From contig NZ_AP027362.1 in NCBI RefSeq assembly GCF_030295935.1, forward strand, positions 1,860,001-1,924,000: DNA of 64,000 bases. The letters are read 5' to 3'. Source of the stretch: Thalassotalea piscium. Its GTDB lineage: Bacteria; Pseudomonadota; Gammaproteobacteria; Enterobacterales; Alteromonadaceae. Both the position numbers and the translations under genes were made by a program. The notes beneath the pieces were generated by a model. The model searched no databases, had not been told where the DNA came from, and saw only the letters and a program-made list of their open reading frames with translations. This document shows, in pieces, positions 1-8,802 of this stretch (within the stretch, counting starts at the first letter, position 1; the number at the start of each line of letters is the position of its first letter).

Positions 1-1875
1 ACCATGAAACGAGGTGATTCTGATAAAGCTATTGCAAATGCTGAACATCAACTATCAGGTAGTATTCTTGTAGGTGGCCAAGAGCATATGTACCTTGAAG
101 GTCAAGTCTCTACAGCTGAACCTACTGAAGACGGTGGCATGAATATTTATAGTTCATCGCAGCACCCAAGCGAAGTACAAAAACTGGTCGCAGAGGTATT
201 AGCTATTCCATTAAATAAGGTGCTTGTTGATATGCGCCGTATGGGTGGTGGTTTTGGTGGTAAAGAGACTCAAGCAGCACCTTGGGCATGCATTGCGGCT
301 TTACTTGCTAATATCACTAAGCGACCCGTTAAATTTAAATTAAGTCGTATGGATGACATGATAATGACAGGTAAGCGTCATCCATTTGAAAATAACTATA
401 CTGTTGGCTTTGACAATAATGGTCAAATTAAAGGGATTAATATTGAGGTTAATGGTAACTGCGGTTACTCACCTGATTTGTCGGATGCAATTGTTGATAG
501 AGCTATGTTTCACTCAGACAATGCATACTTTTTAGATCAAGCCAGTGTAACTGGCAATCGCTGTAAGCTAAATACTGTGTCACATACGGCTTATCGTGGT
601 TTTGGTGGACCTCAAGGTATGATGACGATTGAAATGGTAATGGATGATATTGCCCGTCATTTAGGAAAAGATCCCTTAGCTATTCGTAAAATTAACTTAT
701 ACGGGAAAGATGATCGCAATGTTACTCATTACCATCAAGATGTTGAACACAACAATCTTGCAGAAATAATTGATACATTAGAAGAAACCTCAGATTACCA
801 AGCGCGCCGTAAAGCTGTAACAGAATTTAATTTTAATAATAAAGTTTTGAAAAAAGGTATTGCGTTAACACCAGTTAAATTTGGTATTTCATTTACCGTT
901 CAACATTTGAATCAAGCTGGTGCTCTCATCCATATTTATACTGACGGTACTATTCATTTAAATCACGGTGGAACAGAGATGGGGCAAGGGCTAAACACCA
1001 AAGTTGCCCAGATTGTAGCTCATGAATTTCAAGTGGATGTGGATACTGTTGCTATTTCATCTACACGTACAGATAAAGTACCCAATACATCGCCAACTGC
1101 AGCATCATCAGGCACTGATTTAAATGGTAAAGCGGCAGAAGCTGCAGCAAAAACTATTAAACAGCGTTTAATTGATTTTGCATGTGAAAAATACGCAATA
1201 AATGCCAAGCAAGTTAAGTTTGACAATAATCATATTATTGCTGGAGAACAACGTTTTAGCTTTGCTGAGTTTATACAGCTTGCTTATATGGAAAGAGTGT
1301 CTTTATCTTCTACTGGTTTTTACAAAACACCAAAAATTCATTTTGATCGGGCAACAGCAACAGGGCGACCATTTTTTTATTTTGCCACCGGTGCTGCTGT
1401 GTCTGAAGTTATTATTGACACACTAACCGGTGAATATAAAACGTTACGAACAGACATATTACAAGATGTTGGACACTCAATTAACCCTGCAATTGACATT
1501 GGCCAAATAGAAGGTGCATTTGTTCAAGGAATGGGGTGGTTAACAACTGAAGAATTAGTATGGAATGAGCAAGGGCGCTTACTTTCAAATAACCCTGCAA
1601 CGTATAAAATCCCTGCTATTAATGATGCACCTGCAGATTTTCGTGTGGCATTAGTACCCGATGCCCCTAATCGTGAACATACAATCTATAACTCAAAAGC
1701 AGTAGGTGAACCTCCGTTTATGTTAGGGATATCTGTTTGGTCAGCATTAAAAGATGCAATTGCCAGCATCGCAGACTATAAACAAAGTCCTATACTTGAT
1801 ACACCTGCAACCCCCGAGCGCGTACTTTGGGCGGTTCAGGCCATTAAAGCAAAAGAAGTAAGTAAGGATCGTTAG
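1..1875 (+). CDS. xdhB: Xanthine dehydrogenase, molybdopterin-binding subunit (5' end outside window)
   Basis: Large molybdenum-cofactor subunit of xanthine dehydrogenase, which oxidises hypoxanthine and xanthine to urate. The frame is open to base 1, and the first ATG (base 4) lies in the middle of the family's fold, so the N-terminal ~150 residues are off the window; about 624 codons are visible. Motifs, numbered from that ATG: GQEHMYLEGQ (~26-35), the glycine loop GGGFGGKE (~82-89), AYRGFGGPQG (~199), GTEMGQG (~325), SPTAASSGTD (~362), and VGEPP near 570, which carries the active-site glutamate. xdhC starts one base after the stop, matching its maturation role. XdhA (the FAD/Fe-S subunit) should lie upstream, outside the window. 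This is the first gene of a co-directional purine-degradation run. Confidence 0.95.
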   Translation, partial: TMKRGDSDKAIANAEHQLSGSILVGGQEHMYLEGQVSTAEPTEDGGMNIYSSSQHPSEVQKLVAEVLAIPLNKVLVDMRRMGGGFGGKETQAAPWACIAALLANITKRPVKFKLSRMDDMIMTGKRHPFENNYTVGFDNNGQIKGINIEVNGNCGYSPDLSDAIVDRAMFHSDNAYFLDQASVTGNRCKLNTVSHTAYRGFGGPQGMMTIEMVMDDIARHLGKDPLAIRKINLYGKDDRNVTHYHQDVEHNNLAEIIDTLEETSDYQARRKAVTEFNFNNKVLKKGIALTPVKFGISFTVQHLNQAGALIHIYTDGTIHLNHGGTEMGQGLNTKVAQIVAHEFQVDVDTVAISSTRTDKVPNTSPTAASSGTDLNGKAAEAAAKTIKQRLIDFACEKYAINAKQVKFDNNHIIAGEQRFSFAEFIQLAYMERVSLSSTGFYKTPKIHFDRATATGRPFFYFATGAAVSEVIIDTLTGEYKTLRTDILQDVGHSINPAIDIGQIEGAFVQGMGWLTTEELVWNEQGRLLSNNPATYKIPAINDAPADFRVALVPDAPNREHTIYNSKAVGEPPFMLGISVWSALKDAIASIADYKQSPILDTPATPERVLWAVQAIKAKEVSKDR

Positions 1876-1876
1876 T

Positions 1877-2857
1877 ATGAATAGCGCTAACAACAATAAA
1901 TATCATCGTCATACCAGTGAAACAATGAACTGGAACCAGGCAAGCCTGAAATTTAGTCAACAGGGTAAAGCGTATGTGTTAATTACCATTATTGGTGTAA
2001 GTGGCTCTACCCCTCGCAATAGCGGTACTAAAATGGTGGTTTGTCAAGGTGAGGCTTTCGATACCATAGGTGGTGGTCATTTAGAGTATAAATCTATAAA
2101 ACAAGCACACAAGCTGTTAGCTCAAAATAAAGACTGTCAATTAATTGAGCATTATCAATTAGGCAGCCAATTAGGGCAATGTTGTGGTGGCAGCGCGAGT
2201 ATATTATTTGAATGCTTTGCTGCTAATGCCATTCATATTGCGGTTTTTGGTGCAGGGCATGTCGGACAAGCCTTAATTCCTATATTGGCACAATTGCCAT
2301 GCCATATTACCTGGGTAGATAACCGCGAGGCACAATTTCCTAGTAATGTTGAACACTATGGCAACGTTACCCAGGTTATTACTGATGAACCAAGTAGTGA
2401 AGTGGCTAATATGGCAACTAATACACTTTATATAGTAATGACACACAATCACCAACTCGACTTTGATATAAGTCTTGAAGTATTAAAACGTGAAGATTTT
2501 CACTACTTGGGTTTGATTGCTTCAGACACCAAATGGCGTCGCTTTCAACAACGCTATAAACACAGAGAAATAAAAAGCTCGCTTGTTGAAAAAATGAACT
2601 GCCCTATAGGTCTTGACCAAGTCGCTGGTAAATTACCAATGGAAGTGGCGGTCAGTGTCGCAGGAGAAATAATACAATCATATCAGTCACTATTACCAAA
2701 CATGCAACTGTCAGGTAAACGCGCTAAAAATTTAAACAAGGGTATCGCTTGGAAAGAAGTAAAGGCTCTGCTTTCGTCACAAAATCTTGAGCAACTTCTT
2801 AAGCAAACAATAGAGCACAAAATACAAACAGAGACGGCAAGTGGAGTACACAAGTGA
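1877..2857 (+). CDS. xdhC: XdhC, molybdenum cofactor insertion/sulfuration chaperone
   Basis: XdhC-family accessory protein of 326 aa. In characterised systems it binds molybdenum cofactor and delivers the sulfurated form to XdhB; it is not a subunit of the enzyme. The N-terminal XdhC/CoxI domain shows GSTPRNSGTKM (~43-53), GGGHLE (~64) and the cysteine pair in GQCCGGS (~95-101). The C-terminal Rossmann-like domain begins at VFGAGHVGQAL (~120-130). The start is 1 bp after the xdhB stop, and the stop overlaps the allantoinase GTG start by 4 bp, so translational coupling is likely. Length and order fit the family well. Confidence 0.93.
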   Translation: MNSANNNKYHRHTSETMNWNQASLKFSQQGKAYVLITIIGVSGSTPRNSGTKMVVCQGEAFDTIGGGHLEYKSIKQAHKLLAQNKDCQLIEHYQLGSQLGQCCGGSASILFECFAANAIHIAVFGAGHVGQALIPILAQLPCHITWVDNREAQFPSNVEHYGNVTQVITDEPSSEVANMATNTLYIVMTHNHQLDFDISLEVLKREDFHYLGLIASDTKWRRFQQRYKHREIKSSLVEKMNCPIGLDQVAGKLPMEVAVSVAGEIIQSYQSLLPNMQLSGKRAKNLNKGIAWKEVKALLSSQNLEQLLKQTIEHKIQTETASGVHK

Positions 2858-4209
2858 AACATTTTGCACTAAAAAGTAAAAATGTCATTATTGAAGATCA
2901 AATAAAACCTGCATTAATTGAAGTTAAAGGAGATTTTGTTCACGCGATACATGCCTATAATCACTCGGTAGATTGTCAGACTAAAGATTTTGGTGACTAC
3001 GTAATAATGCCTGGATTAGTCGACTCCCATGTACATATTAATGAACCAGGTCGAACTGAATGGGAAGGTTTTAATACAGCTACACAAGCAGCAGCAGCCG
3101 GTGGTATAACAGCATTGGTTGATATGCCACTAAATTGTATACCTGTAACAACAACTAAGGCTGCCTTTCAAGAGAAGCTAGACTCTGTAGATGATAAGTT
3201 ATGGGTTGATTGTGGCTTTTGGGGAGGGGTTATTCCTCAAAACATTGATGATTTAGATGATTTATTAAATGCTGGAGTATTAGGTGTAAAGTCTTTTTTA
3301 ATTGATTCAGGTATTGATGAGTTTCCTAATGTTGAAGCGAAAGACATCCGTGCGGCAATGCCTATTTTATCAAAACACGACGTACCTTACCTAATTCATG
3401 CTGAATTAGATTGTGGTGGCTTTAACGATGTTGTAATTAACGAAAAATATAATAGCTTTTTAGCGTCACGTCCAAAAAAATGGGAAAACGATGCGATTTC
3501 ATTAATGGTTGATTTGGCGCGTGAGTCGAAAGATAAAGGTGATAACTGTAAAGTACATATTGTACATTTATCGTCTGATGAAGCGTTAGATACAATCGAA
3601 CAGGCAAAAAAAGAAGGCTTGCGTTTTACTGCTGAAACTTGCCCACACTATTTAACCATAGCCTCTGAGAGTATCCCAGATGGCAAAACACTATTCAAAT
3701 GTTGTCCACCAATAAGGGAAAATCAGAATCGAGAGCATTTATGGCAAGCGATCACCGACGGGCGTTTAAACTTTATTGTTTCCGATCATTCACCTTGTAC
3801 GCCTGAATTAAAACATATTGATACCGGTGATATTGAAAAGGCTTGGGGCGGAATTTCAGCATTACAATTTGGTATTTCTTTAATTTGGACGGAAGCAAAA
3901 CAACGAGGTTTTAATTTAGTAGATATTAGCCGTTTAATGTCGACAGAAACCGCTAAATTTGCAGGCTTAGACTCAATTAAGGGAGAAATTAAAGTAGGTA
4001 ATCATGCAGACTTTTTAGTATTTGATCCTAATGCAGAGTTTGTTATTACAAATGAAATGATAAAACATCGCCATAACATTACACCTTATGCAGGACGCTC
4101 TGTTACAGGGCAAGTTCAGCATACATTTGTAAGGGGGCACCATGTTTGTCAACAAGATAATTTTATCAATACTCCAATAGGTCGTCCTTTATTAAAAGGG
4201 CAGCTCTAA
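2854..4209 (+). CDS. allB: Allantoinase
   Basis: Cyclic amidohydrolase (451 aa) that hydrolyses allantoin to allantoate with a binuclear metal centre. Visible metal-site elements are HVHINEPGR (~59-67), the lysine expected to be carbamylated in GVKSFL (~147), histidines in LIHAELD (~180) and HIVHLSS (~235), and SDHSPC (~310). The EPGR and DMPLN motifs favour allantoinase over dihydropyrimidinase or dihydroorotase. The GTG start (2854) overlaps the xdhC TGA as GTGA, which supports this start. The product must be processed by an allantoate amidohydrolase or allantoicase, which is not encoded in this window. Confidence 0.92.
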   Translation: MKHFALKSKNVIIEDQIKPALIEVKGDFVHAIHAYNHSVDCQTKDFGDYVIMPGLVDSHVHINEPGRTEWEGFNTATQAAAAGGITALVDMPLNCIPVTTTKAAFQEKLDSVDDKLWVDCGFWGGVIPQNIDDLDDLLNAGVLGVKSFLIDSGIDEFPNVEAKDIRAAMPILSKHDVPYLIHAELDCGGFNDVVINEKYNSFLASRPKKWENDAISLMVDLARESKDKGDNCKVHIVHLSSDEALDTIEQAKKEGLRFTAETCPHYLTIASESIPDGKTLFKCCPPIRENQNREHLWQAITDGRLNFIVSDHSPCTPELKHIDTGDIEKAWGGISALQFGISLIWTEAKQRGFNLVDISRLMSTETAKFAGLDSIKGEIKVGNHADFLVFDPNAEFVITNEMIKHRHNITPYAGRSVTGQVQHTFVRGHHVCQQDNFINTPIGRPLLKGQL

Positions 4210-4247
4210 GTCGAATTAGTTAGCAATATTGACACAAGAGAAAATTA

Positions 4248-4745
4248 ATGAACTTACATATTTTAAATAGCGCTACAAAAGAACAAGCAACCCATAGTTT
4301 TATGCAATGTTGTACATCAAGTGCCTGGGTTGAAGCAATGGTGGCAGGCCGGCCTTATGCTGACCGTGACAGTGTAATTAAGCAAGCAAGTACAGTGTGG
4401 GAAAACTTAGCAGAAGTAGACTATTTGGAAGCTTTTGAAGGACACCCACAAATAGGTAATGTAGACACATTACGTGCCAAATATGCTAACACAAAAGAAT
4501 TAGCCAGTGGTGAACAAAGCGCGGTAAACGATGCTTCTGAACAGGTACTGATAAATTTAGCGAAAGGTAATGCTAACTATCTTGCAAAATTCGGTTTTAT
4601 TTTTATTGTCTGTGCAACAGGTAAAAGCGCTGCAGAAATGCTTGCGTTGTTAGATGCGCGTTTACCTAACGACAAAGCAATAGAGTTAGCAAACGCAGCA
4701 GAAGAACAACGAAAGATATTTAACCTTCGATTGGAGAAGCTATAA
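4248..4745 (+). CDS. uraD: OHCU decarboxylase
   Basis: 2-oxo-4-hydroxy-4-carboxy-5-ureidoimidazoline decarboxylase (165 aa), which makes (S)-allantoin in the last step of the urate-to-allantoin route. The HPQIG motif near residue 66 contains the catalytic histidine; the SGEQSAV segment (~87-93) and the C-terminal EEQRKIFNLRLEKL helix are typical of the family. Its stop codon shares one base with the start of uraH (TAATG), so the two genes, which catalyse consecutive reactions, are translationally coupled. Confidence 0.95.
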   Translation: MNLHILNSATKEQATHSFMQCCTSSAWVEAMVAGRPYADRDSVIKQASTVWENLAEVDYLEAFEGHPQIGNVDTLRAKYANTKELASGEQSAVNDASEQVLINLAKGNANYLAKFGFIFIVCATGKSAAEMLALLDARLPNDKAIELANAAEEQRKIFNLRLEKL

Positions 4746-5098
4746 TGAGTCAAATAACAACACATGTACTAGATACTACGCGCGGCAAACCTGCAAAAAG
4801 CTTACCGATCACCTTATTTGCACAAACAGCTAATGGTTGGCTAGAAATCGCCTCTGGCGTTACTAACGAAGATGGGCGGATTGCAAACCTACTCGACAAA
4901 GAACGTGTTCTTGATGCTGGTATTTATCGTATGCACTTTCAGACAGCTACTTACTACGAAAACAATAACGAAACAGGTTTTTACCCGTACGTAGATATTG
5001 TATTTGAGCTTGATAGCGCTTCACACGATCGTAATAGCCACTATCACATTCCTTTGCTTTTAACTGCTTTTGGCTATTCAACATACCGTGGTAGTTAA
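4745..5098 (+). CDS. uraH: 5-hydroxyisourate hydrolase (transthyretin-like)
   Basis: HIU hydrolase (117 aa) that converts 5-hydroxyisourate, the product of urate oxidation, to OHCU. Family signatures are the N-terminal THVLDTTRGKPA with its catalytic His, a central Arg/His-bearing transthyretin fold, and the invariant C-terminal YRGS. No signal peptide is seen, so it should be cytoplasmic. It overlaps uraD by one base and completes the PuuD-UraH-UraD trio within this operon. Length is normal for the family. Confidence 0.95.
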   Translation: MSQITTHVLDTTRGKPAKSLPITLFAQTANGWLEIASGVTNEDGRIANLLDKERVLDAGIYRMHFQTATYYENNNETGFYPYVDIVFELDSASHDRNSHYHIPLLLTAFGYSTYRGS

Positions 5099-5131
5099 AC
5101 CAACCCTATGTGCATTTTATAAGGCTATATA

Positions 5132-5638
5132 ATGACAAACATGTTGAACGTTATAACACCAAAACCACTGACGAAAGATACATTTAGTGCTTTTGGCGAT
5201 GTAATCGAAGCCAGTGAACAGGTAAAAAGTTTTTCAATTAATGATGGTTTTACCCAGCGTTATCATGATCTGGCAAAGGTGGATGTTAGCGATAACAATG
5301 GTCACCCATTAATTAGTATATTTAGGTCTACTCCACTAGAGCAGCCTATCGCAATTCGAATGATGGAACGACACCCGCTCGGTAGTCAGGCATTTATTCC
5401 TATGGGTGAAAACCCTTATTTAGTAGTAGTTGCGCCTGCTGGAGACTTCAATATAAATAATATTGAAGTCTTTATTGCACAGGCAAACCAAGGGGTTAAT
5501 TATCACAAAGGCACTTGGCATCACTTCTGTTTAGCTTTGGGTAGTATAAGTGACTTTTTAGTGGTTGATAGGGGTGGTGATGGTGATAACTGTGATGTAT
5601 TAAAGCTAGAAGGCTCACTAGTAATCGCAAAAAGTTAA
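5132..5638 (+). CDS. allA: Ureidoglycolate lyase
   Basis: AllA family (168 aa), which splits ureidoglycolate into glyoxylate and urea. The sequence follows the E. coli enzyme closely: FGDVIE near the N terminus, ERHPLGSQAFIPM (~73-85), GVNYHKGTWHH (~125-135) and DRGGDGDNCDV near the C terminus. The gene starts 33 bp after uraH on the same strand and belongs to the same unit. Its substrate has to come from allantoate, and the enzyme for that step is not in this window. Confidence 0.94.
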   Translation: MTNMLNVITPKPLTKDTFSAFGDVIEASEQVKSFSINDGFTQRYHDLAKVDVSDNNGHPLISIFRSTPLEQPIAIRMMERHPLGSQAFIPMGENPYLVVVAPAGDFNINNIEVFIAQANQGVNYHKGTWHHFCLALGSISDFLVVDRGGDGDNCDVLKLEGSLVIAKS

Positions 5639-5740
5639 ACGATCTTAATGGTCCTAAGAATAGTTATCTGTTCATAGTGGCTAATTGGCTAGCAAATACA
5701 AAAAACTAGCAGTACATAAATAATGAAAATAGGTGAAACA

Positions 5741-7027
5741 ATGTTAAAAGTATTTCGCGGAGAGTTATTACACTTTTTAGCTGAACCAGCAAAAGTATCT
5801 CTGCAAGACAGCTACCAATATATTGAAGATGGCTTGCTGATCATTAAAGACGGCCTTGTAGCCGAGGTTGGTAAAGCTGTTGACTTATTACCCACTTTGG
5901 ATGAAAACGTAGACATTACTCATTACAAAAGTGGGTTGATCATGCCTGGCTTTATTGATACTCATGTCCATTATCCTCAAACTGAAATGATCGCCTCTTA
6001 TGGTGAACAGTTACTTGAGTGGTTAGAAAACTATACGTTTCCATTTGAACGTCAATTTTCTGATTTGGCGCATGGTAAGAAGGTGGCTGAATTCTTTTTA
6101 ACACAATTACTTGCTGCAGGTACAACAACCGCTTTAGTGTTTGGTACTGTGCATAAAGAATCGGTTGAAGCTTTTTTCACAATTGCACAACAGAAAAAGC
6201 TTCGTATGATCTGCGGTAAAGTCTTAATGGATCAAAACTGCCCAGATTATTTATCAGATACTGCACAATCAGGTTATGACGATAGTAAAGCATTAATTGA
6301 AAAGTGGCATAACGTTGATCGTTTACAATATGCGATCACTCCTCGTTTTGCACCAACGTGCTCTACCGAGCAATTGAATAAAGCAGGGCAGTTGTTAAGG
6401 GAAAATCCAGGAGTTTATTTGCATACGCATTTAAGCGAAAACCAAGCTGAAATAGCTTGGGTAGAAGCACTTTTCCCTGATAGTGATGGTTATTTAGATG
6501 TTTACGACAAAAGTAAGTTACTTGGGCGTAGAAGTGTATTTGCACATGGTGTGCATTTGCATGACAGTGAATGCAAGCGTTTAGGCGAAACTAACTCAGC
6601 CATTGCATTTTGTCCAAGCTCTAATTTATTTCTAGGTAGTGGGTTATTTAATCTACAACAGGCACAAAAGTTTGATGTTAATGTTGGTTATGGTACTGAT
6701 ATTGGCGCTGGTACAACATTCTCTATGCTAAGTACCCTAAATGAAGCATACAAAACACAGCAACTTCGTGCTGAAAAGCTCGATCCATTTCAGTCTTTTT
6801 ATTTGGCAACTTTAGGTGGCGCAATTGCGCTAGATTTAGAAGGAACTATTGGCAATTTCACCAAAGGTGCTGAAGCTGATTTTATAGTACTTGACTACTT
6901 CGCAACACCTTTGATTGCTAGAAGAATGAAGCACTGTAAAACACTTTCTGAAAAGCTATTTATTCTAAGCATGATAGGCGATGAACGGCATATTAAGTCG
7001 ACCTATATCATGGGTGAAAAAGTATAG
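5741..7027 (+). CDS. guaD: Guanine deaminase
   Basis: Amidohydrolase-superfamily guanine deaminase (428 aa from this start) that converts guanine to xanthine and ammonia, feeding XdhB. Motifs are the zinc-site HVHYPQTEMIASYGEQ, THLSENQAE, FAHGVHL, FCPSSNLFLGSG and YGTDIGAGTTFSM. An upstream in-frame ATG at 5723 would add six residues. The 5741 ATG is preferred because AGGTGA sits just in front of it, whereas 5723 has no ribosome-binding site. The 100-bp gap before the gene (5639-5740) may hold a secondary promoter. Confidence 0.94.
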   Translation: MLKVFRGELLHFLAEPAKVSLQDSYQYIEDGLLIIKDGLVAEVGKAVDLLPTLDENVDITHYKSGLIMPGFIDTHVHYPQTEMIASYGEQLLEWLENYTFPFERQFSDLAHGKKVAEFFLTQLLAAGTTTALVFGTVHKESVEAFFTIAQQKKLRMICGKVLMDQNCPDYLSDTAQSGYDDSKALIEKWHNVDRLQYAITPRFAPTCSTEQLNKAGQLLRENPGVYLHTHLSENQAEIAWVEALFPDSDGYLDVYDKSKLLGRRSVFAHGVHLHDSECKRLGETNSAIAFCPSSNLFLGSGLFNLQQAQKFDVNVGYGTDIGAGTTFSMLSTLNEAYKTQQLRAEKLDPFQSFYLATLGGAIALDLEGTIGNFTKGAEADFIVLDYFATPLIARRMKHCKTLSEKLFILSMIGDERHIKSTYIMGEKV

Positions 7028-7103
7028 TGATATTAAAGCAAAAATTATAACAATAAAAATGCTTCATAAAGAGAAGCGAATCAATAAACAATTAAGGGAT
7101 ATT

Positions 7104-8300
7104 ATGGATCCATATATTAATGAATGGCTTAACTTAGTTATTCGCTTTGCACATCTTATTACTGGAATCGCGTGGATTGGTGCTTCATTCTACTTTGTGT
7201 GGTTAGATAATTCTCTAGAAACACCACCACAATGGAAAAAAGATAAAGGGGTAGGCGGAGACTTATGGGCAATTCATGGTGGCGGATTTTATGAAGTTGC
7301 CAAATATAAACTCGCCCCAGAAGAGATGCCTAAAACCTTGCATTGGTTTAAATGGGAAGCCTATACAACTTGGATAACTGGTTTTTTGTTACTTTCATTA
7401 ATGTATTATGTTGGCGCTGAATCATACTTAATAGATAAACGAGTGGCCGATTTAACACAGTTTCAAGCCATAATAATGGGTATAGGCTCAATTGTGATTG
7501 GAGTAGGCGTTTATGAACTGCTAGTGAGAACCAAGTTGCGTAATCATGGCATTATCTTAGGGTTGATTTTGATTGCTGTTGCCACAGCGTTATCTTATGG
7601 TCTTACACAAGTGTTTAGTGCGCGAGGGGCATACATGCATATGGGAGCTATTATCGGTACAATAATGGCTGGCAATGTGTTCTTTGGTATTATGCCGTCA
7701 CAACGCGCGCTTGTTAAAGCGGTTAACGAAGGGCGAGCGCCTGATCCTGCTTATGGACTTAACGCTAAGGTTAGATCAACTCATAATACCTATACTACAC
7801 TTCCTATTATTTTTATTATGATCTCAAATCATTACCCTATGACGTTTAATCATCATGCTAATTGGTTAGTGCTAATTGCAATTATTTTAATCACCGCTTT
7901 GGTCCGTCAGTATTTTGTATTACGCCACTTTGGCAAACAAAAGCCTCTTGTTCTTGTGGGTGCTGTAATTGCCACTATCATTCTTGCTTTTCTCATAGCA
8001 CCAAAGACGACACAATTAACAAAAGCGCAAAAGCATCAAGTAGTTTCGTCTAAACAAGTACTCTCAATTATTGAACAACGTTGCAGCTCTTGTCATTCCG
8101 ATAATAATACTGATGATGTTTTTAAAACAGCGCAGGCAGGGGTTATCTTTAAAGATATAGCTTCTATTGAACAATGGGCTCCTAGGATCAAAGCACGAGT
8201 CATTGACGCGAAAGATATGCCATTTATGAATAAGAGCCAAATGACAGAAGAAGAGCGTAATACACTAGCTATTTGGTTAACTAATGCATCTTTGTACTAG
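7104..8300 (+). CDS. puuD: Urate hydroxylase PuuD, membrane protein with C-terminal cytochrome c domain
   Basis: PuuD (398 aa) oxidises urate to 5-hydroxyisourate at the inner membrane, the bacterial non-homologous replacement for uricase. The N-terminal ~300 residues contain about eight hydrophobic segments, beginning at WLNLVIRFAHLITGIAWIG. The C-terminal domain carries one haem motif, CSSCH at 327-331, with a candidate Met ligand in KDMPFM, as expected for a family that passes electrons to the respiratory chain. The reading frame extends upstream to 6981, inside guaD. ATG 7104 is chosen because AAGGGA precedes it and the protein then begins in typical family fashion (MDPYINEWL). The TAG stop coincides with the first bases of a dispersed repeat. 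Confidence 0.93.
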   Translation: MDPYINEWLNLVIRFAHLITGIAWIGASFYFVWLDNSLETPPQWKKDKGVGGDLWAIHGGGFYEVAKYKLAPEEMPKTLHWFKWEAYTTWITGFLLLSLMYYVGAESYLIDKRVADLTQFQAIIMGIGSIVIGVGVYELLVRTKLRNHGIILGLILIAVATALSYGLTQVFSARGAYMHMGAIIGTIMAGNVFFGIMPSQRALVKAVNEGRAPDPAYGLNAKVRSTHNTYTTLPIIFIMISNHYPMTFNHHANWLVLIAIILITALVRQYFVLRHFGKQKPLVLVGAVIATIILAFLIAPKTTQLTKAQKHQVVSSKQVLSIIEQRCSSCHSDNNTDDVFKTAQAGVIFKDIASIEQWAPRIKARVIDAKDMPFMNKSQMTEEERNTLAIWLTNASLY

Positions 8301-8443
8301 GGCGTGTTGAACATTCAAGTACGAAATTTGTACGAACTTAACTTGATTTGATCGAGGCGTAGCAAGAAAAGTGTATTTATTTTACACAAATTAGCTAGAA
8401 AGCTACCGCGTCCTGCACACGCTAAGTATCTAGTTCTATGTAG
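8298..8443. repeat. Dispersed repeat family B, copy 1
   Basis: About 145 bp aligning with 25526-25660: both share GGGCGTGTTGA, then GAGGCGTAGC, then CCGCGTCCTGC and ACGCTAAGTATCTA. The left end overlaps the puuD stop codon. The rest of the gap, 8444-8802, has no gene. It contains GTAGGAAAAAG facing CTTTTTCTAC, which could form a stem, and at 8631 a sequence (TTAGGGGCTGCTGAATTTTCG) that resembles the end of repeat family C. No transposase is encoded. Confidence 0.75.
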
Positions 8444-8802
8444 GAAAAAGTAAATCATGTTTAAACGTATCCGAAGGACAGCACCCCTTTGCTTTTTCTA
8501 CAGCGTTTTCACTTATTTATGGGGAACAATCCTATTACATAAGTTCAGCTTTGTATAAACACCAAATAAATCGCTGCAAACTGTACAGCAAAGTTCAAAA
8601 CGTCCTCAATAGCAGAATCGATTATTAGGGGCTGCTGAATTTTCGCTCGATAGCGCCCCAGCTAGCGGTAAGTAGCTTGTTGTTGTTTGCACCAACGAGT
8701 GACATTTTCGCAGCATTAAAGCAAATGCATACTGCATTATTTTCAACATTATTGAGGTTTGGTTTTTATTACCTTTGAGCAACAGTATTGGCCATTAACT
8801 TT

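Noticed and set aside
4-6. ATG at base 4 as the true start of xdhB
   Set aside because: It falls inside the conserved molybdopterin-binding region and the frame is open upstream, so the gene is cut by the window edge.
6981-7103. Longer puuD beginning inside guaD
   Set aside because: The extra 41 residues are not family-like and ATG 7104 has its own ribosome-binding site.
8444-8802. Remnant transposase or small gene in the gap before the IclR gene
   Set aside because: No frame of useful length or recognisable motif; only repeat-like pieces are visible.
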